This document shows positions 8,635 to 18,254 of a stretch of 64,000 bases of DNA, piece by piece (the stretch's first letter is position 1; the number at the start of each line of letters is the position of its first letter). The notes under the pieces were generated by a model, which saw nothing but the letters and a program-made list of their open reading frames with translations, ran no database searches and was not told where the DNA came from. The translations under genes were made by a program, and so were the position numbers. The DNA is taken from positions 1 through 64,000 of the forward strand of contig CAYJFK010000005.1 in the NCBI GenBank assembly GCA_964369475.1. The letters are read 5' to 3'. Source of the DNA: CAYJFK01 sp964369475. GTDB lineage: Bacteria > Bacillota > Clostridia > Oscillospirales > Feifaniaceae.

Positions 8635-10683
8635 ATGAAATTTAAAGTTAAGGCAAACAATAACAACTCACGGCCACTAAAAAAGATCATAACCCAAAAA
8701 ACAATTATGTCTTTTGCGATTCCGATTGCTATTGCAATGATAATTATTATGTTACTTACATACACAATTATTGCAAGCGAAAAGCAAAAAGAACTCGACG
8801 ACAGAAATGACACAATAGTTGAAAATTTAGTAGAACGAATTGATAAATACTCGCTTGCTGTTGAGTTAAGTGCTAAAAACCCAGAGGTCTACTCTCTCGA
8901 TTACAGCAGAATGGAGCCTCACTTAAACGATTTTATGTCTCTTGAAGGAGGCGTGTGGTCGCACTTCCTTGTGACTGACGACACTGCGGTAAACGTTGCA
9001 CATACCGAAGGTGCTGATAGTCGCCATGTCTCTATTGCCGATAAATCTTACTTTACCATTCCTTGGAACGATGAGGTAACCCATGTTGCAGATCCAACTT
9101 TCTCCAATAGTACAGGGCGGAGAATTATGGGAATCGGGACTCCGACATATAATGAATTTGGTGCTCAAAACGGTGTTTTGGTCGGATTTGTTAGGCTTGA
9201 GTACCTGTCAGAGGTAGTTAACAGTCACAGCATTACCGATAACAGCTATACTTTTATGTTAAACTCAGATGGCAGTTTGTCCAGTCATCCTAACGACGAC
9301 ATTGTACTTATGCAAAACTGGCTATCTCCCGACCCTGATGATGGTGCATCTACTGAATATGTAGCATCAATGAGTGATGGATTTAAAGATGTAATCTCTA
9401 AAATGACTTCGGGTGGCGAGGGCACTACCATTACGAGTGTTGATGGCACTATGTCTGTTGTTACATATCGTCCTGTCGGAGTGGCAAATCTTTCTATCGC
9501 AACGGTTTCCCCTATTTTTGAACTCTATCAAGTTATCTTTATTTTAATGGCACTTATTATTGTTGCAATTTTGGCGACTATTTGTATTAATATATTTACA
9601 GCTTCCAAAATGGCGAGCAGCATAGTTAAGCCGATCGGTGCAATCACTAACTGGGCGAGACAACTTGCTGTCGGTGACACTTCAGGTGTTAAATCCGACT
9701 TTCTTGGAGATTCGGTCATTCGTGAAGAAGAAATTGCAGAGCTTGTCCAGTCCTTCGAACAAACAAGCAGCGGAATTCAGTATGGTGTAGAAAAAATGTC
9801 TGAAATAGCGTCAGGTAATCTTAACATTGAAGTTAAGCTTAGAAGCGACAGAGATGTTTTGTCTTCCGCACTCGCCGGCTTGATTTCCGAGCTTTCCTCG
9901 GTTATGGACAATATTAATGCCGCAGCTATACAAGTAAATTCAGGTTCTGAGCAAATTGCAACAAGCGCACAAATGCTTGCACAAGGCAGTATGGATCAAT
10001 CGACTGCTATTGAGAATTTAAACCACACCGCAAGCACGCTTCAAACTCAATTTGAAGCGACCAACAATAGTGTTGTGGAAATTACTCAAGAAGTTAACAA
10101 TGCAGAACATGAGCTCGAGAATACCTTACTTAAACTGAATGTTTTAATTGATGAGATAAGAACGGTTAACACTAAGTCTTTTGAAGTTAGTAAGATTGTT
10201 AAAACAATTGAGGACATCGCATTCCAAACCAATATTTTGGCCCTAAACGCAGCTGTCGAGGCCGCTCGTGCAGGTGCTTCCGGAAAAGGTTTTGCAGTTG
10301 TTGCCGATGAAGTTAGAAATCTCGCCTCAAAATCAGCAGAAGCTGCTAAGACTACATCTACTTTAATCGGGGAGACCGTTTCATCTATTTCTGAAGTTAG
10401 TGTAAATGCAGAAGAAACCATTGGATTTATGGACAATATCAAGGGTATGATGCAAACAATAGTTACCGATGTTACTATGATTTCAAACACGGTTGAAAGT
10501 GAACTTGACCTTGTTAATGAAATTGCCACCAGCATCGATATGATAACCAATGTTATACATGCAAATTCAGCGGCAAGCGAAGAAACTGCCGCAAGTAGCG
10601 AGGAACTTTCCTCGCAAGCAAATACAATGCAAGCTCTTGTTTCAAAATTTGAGTTGAATAGCAATCAAAAGTACCTTAATTAA
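8635..10683 (+). CDS. Methyl-accepting chemotaxis protein with dCache-type sensor
   Basis: A 682-residue transmembrane chemoreceptor. It has one membrane segment at about residues 24-45, a large outer domain of about 250 residues with Cache features (a WSHFLVTDD stretch, then SYFTIPWND, then the GRRIMGIGTP and GVLVGFVRLEYL strands), a second membrane segment at about 296-320, HAMP and a C-terminal methyl-accepting signalling hairpin with the conserved tip (IAFQTNILALNAAVEAARAG and GFAVVADEVRNLA). It should bind a small ligand outside and control CheA. The SD is GGGAGG. No che genes are nearby, so it is an orphan receptor. The C-terminus ends soon after the hairpin without a CheR-binding pentapeptide that I can see. 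Confidence 0.92.
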   Translation: MKFKVKANNNNSRPLKKIITQKTIMSFAIPIAIAMIIIMLLTYTIIASEKQKELDDRNDTIVENLVERIDKYSLAVELSAKNPEVYSLDYSRMEPHLNDFMSLEGGVWSHFLVTDDTAVNVAHTEGADSRHVSIADKSYFTIPWNDEVTHVADPTFSNSTGRRIMGIGTPTYNEFGAQNGVLVGFVRLEYLSEVVNSHSITDNSYTFMLNSDGSLSSHPNDDIVLMQNWLSPDPDDGASTEYVASMSDGFKDVISKMTSGGEGTTITSVDGTMSVVTYRPVGVANLSIATVSPIFELYQVIFILMALIIVAILATICINIFTASKMASSIVKPIGAITNWARQLAVGDTSGVKSDFLGDSVIREEEIAELVQSFEQTSSGIQYGVEKMSEIASGNLNIEVKLRSDRDVLSSALAGLISELSSVMDNINAAAIQVNSGSEQIATSAQMLAQGSMDQSTAIENLNHTASTLQTQFEATNNSVVEITQEVNNAEHELENTLLKLNVLIDEIRTVNTKSFEVSKIVKTIEDIAFQTNILALNAAVEAARAGASGKGFAVVADEVRNLASKSAEAAKTTSTLIGETVSSISEVSVNAEETIGFMDNIKGMMQTIVTDVTMISNTVESELDLVNEIATSIDMITNVIHANSAASEETAASSEELSSQANTMQALVSKFELNSNQKYLN

Positions 10684-10696
10684 ATATTATTATAAC

Positions 10697-10725
10697 AAAA
10701 GGCTCATCACATGATGAGCCTTTTT
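10697..10725 (+). terminator. Terminator of the chemoreceptor gene
   Basis: Perfect stem AAAAGGCTCATCA with its complement, then TTTTT. It directly abuts hairpin repeat copy 3. Confidence 0.9.
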
Positions 10726-10885
10726 AGTTTGGAGAAAAACCTAAAATGTAAAGTTCACGGAAGGAGGGGGAGCGGCGAGGGGGCACCATCAGGGTGCCCT
10801 CTGGCGTAAAATTCCCGCCCCGAGGGCGTTAAAATCAGCTTGACTGATTTTTGCAGCTTGGAGAAAAAGTGTTTTCTCCAAGCTG
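10726..10885 (+). repeat. Dispersed hairpin repeat, copy 3 (full length)
   Basis: A 160-bp copy nearly identical to 5354-5514 in its middle and last parts, with the 14-bp terminal stem CAGCTTGGAGAAAA. It lies between two converging terminators. Confidence 0.85.
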
Positions 10886-10917
10886 CCTTTTGTTATCGTA
10901 ATACCTATTTTTAAGCA

Positions 10918-10950
10918 ACAAAAAAATCCACTGACTAAAGTCAGTGGATT
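10918..10950 (-). terminator. Terminator of the tRNA-Pro transcript
   Basis: On the minus strand, right after the CCA end of the tRNA: stem AAATCCACTGACT with its complement, a short loop and a run of seven T. Confidence 0.9.
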
Positions 10951-10951
10951 T

Positions 10952-11028
10952 TGGTCTGGGTGAGAGGACTTGAACCTCCGGCCTCTTGAACCCCATTCAA
11001 GCACGCTACCAAACTGCGCCACACCCAG
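10952..11028 (-). tRNA. tRNA-Pro, anticodon GGG
   Basis: A 77-nt tRNA including an encoded CCA end. The acceptor stem is CTGGGTG/CACCCAG with discriminator A. The D arm is GCGC-AGTTTGGTA-GCGT, the anticodon stem is CTTGA/TCAAG with loop ATGGGGT, and the T loop is TTCAAGT. The loop puts GGG at the anticodon, reading CCC and CCU proline codons. Confidence 0.95.
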
Positions 11029-11091
11029 ATTTACGACCGAGATATATCATAACACACAGTTTGGAAAAAATCAATACTTTTTTGCAATTTT

Positions 11092-11736
11092 TTAGCAAAA
11101 TTTTGTTGAGTCCTCTAAGAGCAGTTCTTTTCTTGTTATGCTCTCCCATTCATACAGAGGAGATTTGCCGTTTTCGTTTAATGCCTTTATTATATAATTT
11201 GGATTTAGCGACATGGTAGAAGAACATGCAAGTGTGCAGTTTATAATTCCACCATCTGTCACTTCTATGTCCTGCATAAGGGGGACTATGTCGGTTAAGG
11301 TCTCCCCTCTTTTGGATTTTTTTAGCACAACAATGCTATCCCTTGCCAATATATCCCTAACTTCGCCCATATCAAGCCCTGCGGCATCTTTAAGCTCAAT
11401 TTCATATCTTGCCTTGCCGACGTTACCGAGCTTGTGCACAGGCTCTGCCGAGTATGTCGGCTTTATCACGTCGGGCATGAACTTGGATAGCATAGGAGCG
11501 ACATCTTCTACTTTTATATCGCCTAAAATCGAAAAGTCGCAAACTTCGTTTAGCCCTGCATATCCAAGCGATAAGGGTTGTCCGAAAACAAGGTAGGCTA
11601 TCGGGTTAAATCCTTCGGTGTATTTTACCTTAATACCTGCCCTCGACAGCCCTCTTGCCATGCTTCTAACCATGTCGAGGTGGGAGATGTATACTCCCCT
11701 GCCGTTTTTCTCGAAAAATAATCTAACCTTTTGCAT
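11092..11736 (-). CDS. TIGR03936-type (DUF2344) radical SAM-linked protein
   Basis: A 214-residue cytoplasmic protein starting MQKVRLFFEKNGRGVYISHLDM, the typical opening of the family found fused or next to a B12-binding radical SAM protein in Clostridia. Its start overlaps the end of that upstream gene by 14 bases, so the two are coupled. The reaction is unknown to me; linkage to the radical SAM enzyme is the only firm clue to its job. Confidence 0.85.
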   Translation of the reverse strand: MQKVRLFFEKNGRGVYISHLDMVRSMARGLSRAGIKVKYTEGFNPIAYLVFGQPLSLGYAGLNEVCDFSILGDIKVEDVAPMLSKFMPDVIKPTYSAEPVHKLGNVGKARYEIELKDAAGLDMGEVRDILARDSIVVLKKSKRGETLTDIVPLMQDIEVTDGGIINCTLACSSTMSLNPNYIIKALNENGKSPLYEWESITRKELLLEDSTKFC

Positions 11737-13561
11737 GACATGTACCCCCTGTTAGTTTATCTGCGCCGCAGTTCATACATGCGTCTCTGCAGTTTGGCGT
11801 TTTAAGGGCGTCCTTGGCACGCTCCGACTCTCTTATTAAGTGTTCCTTTGTTACTCCGCAGTCTATAAAGTCCCACGGGAGAATTTCGTCGTAAGAGCGC
11901 TCTCTCGTTGCATAGAAATCGGTGTCGATGCCGCATGTCTCAAAGGCTGTCATCCATGTGTCGTAGCTAAAATAGTTGTCCCAACCGTCAAACTTTGCGC
12001 CATTCTTCCACGCTTGGTAAATTGCCGCTCCTACCTTGCGATCGCCCCTTGCGATAATTGCCTCGAAATGACTCATTTTTCTATCGTGATAATTGTATCT
12101 AATCTTGTTAGACTTAATGCTCTCTTTTATAGCCTTTGTCTTGCTGTCGACGAGCTCGCCCTCGTCTTGTCCTACCCACTGAAATGGGGTAAAGGGCTTT
12201 GGAATAAATGTTGCCACACTTATTGTAACCTTAACTCCCTTGCCCTTTGGGCGGCCTTCTGTTTGATAATATGTGTCTACCACCATCTGAGCAAGCTCGG
12301 GAATGCCCACTACGTCCTCCATGGTCTCGTAGGGTAGTCCGATCATGAAGTAGAGCTTAACGGCACTCCAGCCACCGCCAAAGGCTATCGAACATGTGCG
12401 GCGAAGTTCTTCTTCGGAGACCTGTTTGTTAATAACGTCCCTCATGCGCTGTGTTCCGGCTTCGGGTGCAAATGTTAAGCCGCCCTTTCTTACACGCTGA
12501 ACTCGCTCCATTATATCGGAGGAGAAGTTGTCGACACGTAGAGAGGGTAGCGACAGGCTTATCATGTCCTTGTCGCACCACTCAAGCATGGTGTCTGCAA
12601 GGCTTGTAAGTTCGGTGTAGTCGCTCGTCGAGAGCGAGGTTAGGGAGATTTCATCGTATCCTGTATTCTTAATCTGCGCCATTGCGCACTTGTTTAAAAC
12701 CTCGGGGCTCTTTTCTCTAACAGGGCGATATATCGTGCCGGCCTGACAAAAACGACATCCTCTAATACAGCCTCTGAATACCTCGAGCATAACACGGTCG
12801 TGCACGACATCGGAAAATGGCACAACGACCGACTCGGGGTAGTAGATGTTGTCGATATCCTTAACAAGCCTCTTTGTAACAACAGGCTTTGCGGCGTCAT
12901 TATTTGGAGTAAAGGACTTTATCGTTCCGTCCTCGTTGTAGGCAACATCATAGAAGGAGGGCACATAGACCCCCTCTACTGCCGCAAGACGGCGAAGCAG
13001 TTCTGTTTTGTCTGAGCTACCCTCTTTTTTAAACTGCTTAATTACCTCTACAACCTCGGGGTTCACTTCCTCGCCCTCGCCTATTATGAAAAAGTCCATA
13101 AAATCCGCCATCGGCTCGGGGTTATAGGCACATGGGCCGCCTGCGTGAATTAGTGGGAATATATCCTTTCTGTTTGCGGCAATGGGGTCGATATGGGCAA
13201 GGTCGAGCATGTTAAGAATGTTAGTAAAATTCTGCTCGGTTTGCAGGGTAAATCCCAAAAGATCGAAATCCTTTAACGGATCAAGACTTTCGAGGGCATA
13301 GAGAGGTAGCCCCTCTGTTCTTAGTTCGGTCTCCATATCAACGGCAGGTGCAAAGGCACGTTCGCACCATACATCATCTAAAGAATTTAACAAACCGTAA
13401 AGTATTTTTCCGCCAAGATACGACATACCTATCTCGTAGGTGTCGGGAAAACAAAATGCATAGCGGAGGAGTGTGGGAGATTTTTCCTTGGTAATACTCC
13501 CGTACTCCCCCCCTGTATAATGCGAGGGTTTTTGAACCCGTCTTAATATTTGATCTAACAT
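11723..13561 (-). CDS. B12-binding-domain radical SAM protein (TIGR03960 type)
   Basis: A 612-residue protein. The start at 13561 (MLDQILRRVQKPSHYTGGE) is preferred over longer in-frame starts because GGAGG lies 6 bases before it. The N-terminal part resembles a cobalamin-binding Rossmann domain without an obvious cobalamin His. The radical SAM core has the iron-sulfur motif CIRGCRFC (CxxxCxxC) near residue 260. The C-terminus has a Cys-rich tail (CRDACMNCG). It is encoded with the DUF2344 partner downstream and 43 bases after spoIVFB. The substrate is unknown; this pair is widespread in Clostridia. Confidence 0.87.
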   Translation of the reverse strand: MLDQILRRVQKPSHYTGGEYGSITKEKSPTLLRYAFCFPDTYEIGMSYLGGKILYGLLNSLDDVWCERAFAPAVDMETELRTEGLPLYALESLDPLKDFDLLGFTLQTEQNFTNILNMLDLAHIDPIAANRKDIFPLIHAGGPCAYNPEPMADFMDFFIIGEGEEVNPEVVEVIKQFKKEGSSDKTELLRRLAAVEGVYVPSFYDVAYNEDGTIKSFTPNNDAAKPVVTKRLVKDIDNIYYPESVVVPFSDVVHDRVMLEVFRGCIRGCRFCQAGTIYRPVREKSPEVLNKCAMAQIKNTGYDEISLTSLSTSDYTELTSLADTMLEWCDKDMISLSLPSLRVDNFSSDIMERVQRVRKGGLTFAPEAGTQRMRDVINKQVSEEELRRTCSIAFGGGWSAVKLYFMIGLPYETMEDVVGIPELAQMVVDTYYQTEGRPKGKGVKVTISVATFIPKPFTPFQWVGQDEGELVDSKTKAIKESIKSNKIRYNYHDRKMSHFEAIIARGDRKVGAAIYQAWKNGAKFDGWDNYFSYDTWMTAFETCGIDTDFYATRERSYDEILPWDFIDCGVTKEHLIRESERAKDALKTPNCRDACMNCGADKLTGGTCHAKG

Positions 13562-13604
13562 ACATAGCCTCCAATAATCCTTATGAAAGCATTGTACCTT
13601 AAAT

Positions 13605-14225
13605 TTAGCATTTTTGCAATAGACCTTGATAATGTATTCTGCTTTTTTGCCCGATTGCACGTCTTGCAATAAGATAAGCCCCGACCATTGCAAGGGAGAA
13701 GTTGTATCCAGTCACCCATAATAGCCAAATACCTAAAGCGGCTACAATAAGGGAGGATATTGTGCTAACTGCACTTAGCACCGCCTCCCCTTTTTCCACT
13801 CCAAGTGTCGGGAGCAGTACCGCCGAGAGCATTCGACCGCCGTCAAGTCCCTCGACAGGCATAAGATTTATACCTGCAAGGGCGATATTTACAACGGCAA
13901 AAAAGAGTGCGCCGTCTATATTGCCGACAAAGTTAACAAATAAAATTGTTAGCAAAAATGCAAGCAAATTTGCGGCAGGGCCCGCCATTGCTATAAGCAT
14001 TTCTTTTCGATATGGTATATATCTCATATCGCCCGTTACTATCTCGATACCGAGCGCACGAAAAGAGAGCCCTTCAAGGCTTATGCCGCATGATTTTAGC
14101 ATTAACAAATGCCCTATTTCATGGAGCAGTGCCGCTATCAGCAGTAGCGCTGCATAAAACGTGCCGTCTATATATAAGAAAACGGCAAGTAGTAGCAAAA
14201 ACAAAGGGCTTATATAAAGTCTCAT
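13605..14225 (-). CDS. spoIVFB: SpoIVFB-like intramembrane metalloprotease
   Basis: A 206-residue polytopic membrane protein of the site-2 protease family (M50). The zinc-binding motif HEIGH is at 35-39 in a membrane helix, and the second motif (N-LMPVEGLDGG, near residue 117) supplies the Asp ligand. In Bacillus subtilis SpoIVFB cuts pro-sigma-K in the forespore outer membrane. Its start overlaps the LytM-domain gene upstream by 4 bases, the usual spoIVFA-spoIVFB pairing, and spoIVA precedes both. Confidence in the family is high; the assignment to SpoIVFB rests on this context. Confidence 0.85.
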   Translation of the reverse strand: MRLYISPLFLLLLAVFLYIDGTFYAALLLIAALLHEIGHLLMLKSCGISLEGLSFRALGIEIVTGDMRYIPYRKEMLIAMAGPAANLLAFLLTILFVNFVGNIDGALFFAVVNIALAGINLMPVEGLDGGRMLSAVLLPTLGVEKGEAVLSAVSTISSLIVAALGIWLLWVTGYNFSLAMVGAYLIARRAIGQKSRIHYQGLLQKC

Positions 14226-15433
14226 TGAGCGGTCACCTCGAAATAGTGCTCGGGGTCTACAAATATTCCTTCAAACTTTAATTCCAAATGCAGATGACTG
14301 CCGGTAGAAAGACCCGTAGATCCGACCGTTGCAATCTTTTCCCCTTGCTTAACTCGCTCGTTTTCACGCACGACTACATCTGTGCAGTGGGCATACTTTG
14401 AGGTAAGCTCCCCTTCGTGTTCTACCACTACATAGTTGCCGTATATGGAATTACTGCCTACCTCGATAATTCTACCGCCGGCAACAGCATATATCGGCTC
14501 GCCCTTATTTGCCGCAATATCGAGCCCATGGTGAAACTCCTGCTCCATCCCGTCCCCACGAGAACCAAAGGATGAACTGATCCAGCCGTAGGCAGGCGAG
14601 ACAAGGTCTGTTCCTATATCGATCTTTTCAAGGGTGGAGTCGTCAGGGACCTCTCTGCCATCTGTCGTTGTCTCGGGTGGTGGATCTTCTGCTACAAGCG
14701 AGCTTGCAAAGATTAGCCCAAGCCCTCCGCTCGAACTCATGCCCGAGGCGGCGGCTACAAGGTCGCCGCCGCCTTGGTCAACATCACTGCTTGTCGTTAT
14801 ATCTGTTTCTATGTCTGTGCTGTCGTCTATATCGGGCAGTGCATCAAAGACTTGCTCGTCAAAGCCCGACACAAATTCAGGCGATGTGGAGGCCTCCTCC
14901 TCAATAGGAGGAGCAACTACATATGTGGTGTAGCCCTCTTGCAATGTATCCTCTTTTAGTGCCTCCTCCTCTATCCCATCGGAAGGCTGCTCGTTTTGGC
15001 TGTCGCCTTCAAATTCCGAATGGGTGATGAGAGGCAATTCGCTTGGTTTTGTCACCTCTGCGCCGCCATCATCTGTGTTAACCGTCGCCGCCCCTTCTGT
15101 CACAGGGGTTTCGCTAAAGACCTCTGTACCCTCGGTGTCCTCGCCGAATATGGTAGATAGCACAGGAATGTCTTGCGAAAACTCCTCCACCATACTGTTT
15201 ACCGCCGATAGGTCTGCACTTCCGTGGAGCATTTCGGTAAGGCCGTCTCTCATGCCGCCCTCCGTCATGCTAACTACAACAGCTACCGCCACAAGGACAG
15301 CCGATGCAGTGAGCTGGGCAAAAAGCCGCTTATCGCCCTCGGGCTCGAATGGATCTCGACGCTTTGCGGTAGGCCTGCGCCTTGCACTTTTAGGGGTGGC
15401 GACCCTTTTACCCTTTCTACTTGCTATGCGCAT
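14222..15433 (-). CDS. spoIVFA: SpoIVFA-like membrane protein with M23 (LytM) domain
   Basis: A 403-residue protein with a basic N-terminus, one membrane segment (about residues 43-60), a long acidic low-complexity linker (about 100-280) and a C-terminal LytM/M23 domain (about 285-400). The zinc motifs look intact: HHGLD and HLHLEL. In B. subtilis SpoIVFA holds and inhibits SpoIVFB and is much shorter (about 264 residues). This protein is longer, and the preserved metal ligands could make it an active peptidoglycan hydrolase like the SpoIIQ-type LytM proteins. Genes on both sides (spoIVA upstream by 12 bases, spoIVFB overlapping) favour SpoIVFA. SD is AAGGCGGTG. Confidence 0.75.
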   Translation of the reverse strand: MRIASRKGKRVATPKSARRRPTAKRRDPFEPEGDKRLFAQLTASAVLVAVAVVVSMTEGGMRDGLTEMLHGSADLSAVNSMVEEFSQDIPVLSTIFGEDTEGTEVFSETPVTEGAATVNTDDGGAEVTKPSELPLITHSEFEGDSQNEQPSDGIEEEALKEDTLQEGYTTYVVAPPIEEEASTSPEFVSGFDEQVFDALPDIDDSTDIETDITTSSDVDQGGGDLVAAASGMSSSGGLGLIFASSLVAEDPPPETTTDGREVPDDSTLEKIDIGTDLVSPAYGWISSSFGSRGDGMEQEFHHGLDIAANKGEPIYAVAGGRIIEVGSNSIYGNYVVVEHEGELTSKYAHCTDVVVRENERVKQGEKIATVGSTGLSTGSHLHLELKFEGIFVDPEHYFEVTAQ

Positions 15434-15445
15434 GTTATCACCGCC

Positions 15446-16634
15446 TTATAATATAATACATATCAGACCGCCTGCACCCTCGTTTACTATGCGCTCGAGT
15501 GTGTGCTGAAGCTTAGACCTTGCCTCGTCGGGCGTATGGTTTAGCTTGCTTATAAGCCCCTCGTTAACAAGATCGTGCAAGGATTTGCCAAACATGTTGG
15601 ACTCCCAAATCTTCTCGGGTGCATCTTCAAACTCTTGCATTAGATACTTAACGAGCTCCTCCGACTGCTTTTCGCTACCTACAATCGGGTTTACCTCTGT
15701 TTCGATATTTGTGCGAATTAAATGTACCGCAGGAGCACTTGCACGTAGACGCACGCCAAACTTGCCGCCCTGCTTTACTATTTCGGGCGCTTCGAGTGTC
15801 AGCTCATCGAGCGATGGTGTAACAATGCCGTATCCCTTGTTTTTGACCTCGACAAGAGCTGTCGCCACCTTGTCGTATTCCTTCTTAACGGCAGATAGCT
15901 CTCGCAAAAGGTCTATCATGCTCTCCTCGCCTTCGATGTCAAATCCTGTTTCCTCGCCAAGCACACGATAGAAAAGCCCATCGTTTAGCACCATATCGAC
16001 ACATGCAGAGCCATCCCCTAAGTTCATAAATTTAAGGCCTGCCGACTTTAAGTTCTCGTTTTGCGCCATCAAGGCAACGGCATCTGCAACCTCTGCAATT
16101 CTTGTAATGCCCTTGGCAGGCTCTAAAATCGAGCTGTATATCGAGCTCTTTAACCAGTGACCGTGCGGCAGTTTTACAATCCACGACGGCATGTCGATCT
16201 TTATTTCCTTAACAGGGAACTCAAATAGTATCTTTTCAATAATATTTCTTATGTCCCCGTCTGTAAGCTCGATACAACTAACTGGAATAACAGGCACGTC
16301 GTACTTTGCCGACAGCTTCGCGCAAAGCTCAACAGTTTCGTCGTCGGTCGGGTATCTTGAATTAAGCACCATTACAAATGGCTTGTTTATCGCTTTAAGC
16401 TCGCTTACAACACGCTCCTCGGCAGGCTCGTAAGCCGATCTTGTTATATCGCCTATCGTGCCGTCTGTCGTTATAACAAGCCCTATTGTCGAATGCTCGT
16501 TTATAACCTTTCGAGTACCTATTTCGGCCGCTTCTTCAAATGGTATATCGCTGTCAGACCAAGGGGTGCTAACCATTCTCGGTGCATCGTCCTCGAAGCT
16601 CCCAAGAGCACCCGATACCAGATAGCCTACACAG
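15446..16634 (-). CDS. spoIVA: spoIVA 3' part (residues 98-492), separated from its start
   Basis: This stretch encodes the last 395 residues of the spore coat ATPase SpoIVA, starting in mid-gene at CVGYLVSGALGSF and ending in the conserved ERIVNEGAGGLICIIL. SpoIVA polymerises on the forespore outer membrane and recruits the coat. No start or SD precedes it: the frame is open only 4 codons further (P-T-Q-A-D) before a stop, and those codons belong to the inserted element. An internal ATG at 16576 could give a shorter product but has no SD. The first 97 residues, with Walker A, are 22 kb away at 38896-39185. The two parts fit in frame to give 492 residues. As it stands the gene cannot make full SpoIVA. 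Confidence 0.95.
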
Positions 16635-16666
16635 TCTGCTTGTGTCGGTTAAAGACCAAAAAAATA
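16620..16666 (-). other. Right attachment site of the spoIVA element
   Basis: Junction between spoIVA (lower coordinates) and the element. The crossover dinucleotide, GA on the minus strand, is at 16635-16636. The element-side arm (16638-16664) reads, outwards from the core and complemented, TTGTGT then GACC then a run of A. It mirrors the arm at the other junction, and together the two arms form an imperfect inverted repeat around GA. Confidence 0.8.
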
Positions 16667-16721
16667 TAGAATTTATTGTGTCGTCTCTAATTCGATTTGC
16701 ATATATCATCACTGCCTATCT

Positions 16722-18254
16722 TTACTCAAATAAATCTTGATATTTCATTTTCACTTCGATACGGTCAATGCTATGTACAAACACTTCCGACACAAATGCC
16801 TGTGCCATTTCCTTTGTCAACTTTTCCGCAACCAAATACGCACTCACGTCGGCTTTTAATCGTTCGGGTGAACTTATAACTTTTGTCTGAGCTTTAAGAA
16901 GTTCTGCCCGAACGCTTTCGGCATGATCAATCTTTTTGCTCATGTCGTTCTTTTGAGCAAGATATTCTTCTTTAGATAAGAGATCGGACGTGTACTTCTC
17001 ATAAATCCTCAGTTTTGCTTGTTTTAAGCCCTCTAATCTGCTCGTAGCATCTTGAAGCGTTACACTGTCTTTTGGCTTATCCGATGTCACTTTCCCACTC
17101 TCTGCAAGTGCTATAAACTGCTTGATTGCTCCAAACACAATTTGTTCGATATAGCCTTCCTCTAAATCACCGCAAACAGGACAATGCTCGTTGCTTCTTG
17201 TAACGGCATTGTGACAGCGAAAGACAAATTGCTTATTCACGCTATGTCGCCCTAACAAATACTTGCAGCTCCCACAGCGTAACAGCCCCCTTAGTGGGTA
17301 CTCTTGATACTCTCGCTTTTTGCTCGTCTTTAGCGTTGCTATCATTGCCCCGGCAGTTTCAAACTCCTCTCTTGTCACAATGCCCTCATGTGTGTTTGCA
17401 ATGATAATCGGCTCTTGTCTTACCTTTTGCGAAGAATTATAGCTCACTTTCCGCCTTGCGCACCCCACCAAATCCCCCACATACACTCTTGATCTTATAA
17501 TGGAATGTACCTTAGTAGCGTTCCAAGTTGCACTTTCAAGCATTGTGTTATGCTTTTTATCATGAGGATAACGCATTTTATAGTATTGCCCCTTTGTGGG
17601 CAAGCCCTCGGCACTTAGTATCCGTGCAATCTCGGTCGTTGTTTTGCCGTCCAAAACCAAGTCAAAAATCCTTCTGACAATCCTGCCCGAATACTCGTCA
17701 ATTACAAGTTTATTCTTATCGGTCTCACTCTTTTTGTACCCGAACGGTGCGTGACTTCCTGTGAATTTGCCCTGCTTTAGCTTTTGTCTTTTCCCACTCG
17801 AAACCTTAATCGACAAATCCTTGCTATAAGCGGCATAGACAATATTGCGCATTACCATCTCCATACCGCCTGTCGTCCCTTTAAAATTGTCGCTATCGTA
17901 GTTGTCGTTAATAGATATAAAGCGGACATTAAGAAAGGGAAAGACGCATTCTAAGTAGTTGCCCGCTTCGATGTAGTCTCTGAAAAACCTAGAAAAATCT
18001 TTAACACATATAACATCTATGTCGCCGTCCTTTACCGCCTCCATCATTTTAAGTAAACTCGGTCGATCGTCCTTTATTCCGGAAAAGCCGTCGTCGATAA
18101 ATTCCCTTCTGTTATATGACGAGAGCGTGCTCTGCCTATCCAAAAAGTCATTAATATAGTTTCGCTGATTAACAATGCTTTCGCTTTCTGCTTTTTTAAA
18201 CCCTGTATCTTGGTCGGCCTTTGATAACCTTATATATAGCGCAACATTCATCAT
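16722..18254 (-). CDS. Large serine recombinase 3 of the element
   Basis: A 510-residue site-specific recombinase. The N-terminal resolvase domain has the catalytic Ser in LYIRLSKAD (Ser10) and the DFSRFFRDYIEAGNYLE segment; a recombinase domain, a zinc ribbon (CGSC ... CPVC) and a coiled-coil tail follow. Its start overlaps the preceding recombinase by 4 bases. The gene ends only about 85 bases before the attachment core, and no terminator is visible between, so its transcript can run into the spoIVA 3' part. Which of the three proteins catalyses excision is not decidable from sequence. Confidence 0.93.
   Translation of the reverse strand: MMNVALYIRLSKADQDTGFKKAESESIVNQRNYINDFLDRQSTLSSYNRREFIDDGFSGIKDDRPSLLKMMEAVKDGDIDVICVKDFSRFFRDYIEAGNYLECVFPFLNVRFISINDNYDSDNFKGTTGGMEMVMRNIVYAAYSKDLSIKVSSGKRQKLKQGKFTGSHAPFGYKKSETDKNKLVIDEYSGRIVRRIFDLVLDGKTTTEIARILSAEGLPTKGQYYKMRYPHDKKHNTMLESATWNATKVHSIIRSRVYVGDLVGCARRKVSYNSSQKVRQEPIIIANTHEGIVTREEFETAGAMIATLKTSKKREYQEYPLRGLLRCGSCKYLLGRHSVNKQFVFRCHNAVTRSNEHCPVCGDLEEGYIEQIVFGAIKQFIALAESGKVTSDKPKDSVTLQDATSRLEGLKQAKLRIYEKYTSDLLSKEEYLAQKNDMSKKIDHAESVRAELLKAQTKVISSPERLKADVSAYLVAEKLTKEMAQAFVSEVFVHSIDRIEVKMKYQDLFE

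Noticed and set aside
10789..11022. 77-codon minus-strand frame
   Set aside because: It is translated tRNA-Pro and hairpin-repeat sequence.
15446..16576. Independent short SpoIVA starting at ATG 16576
   Set aside because: No SD precedes it, and homology continues upstream of that ATG to the element junction.
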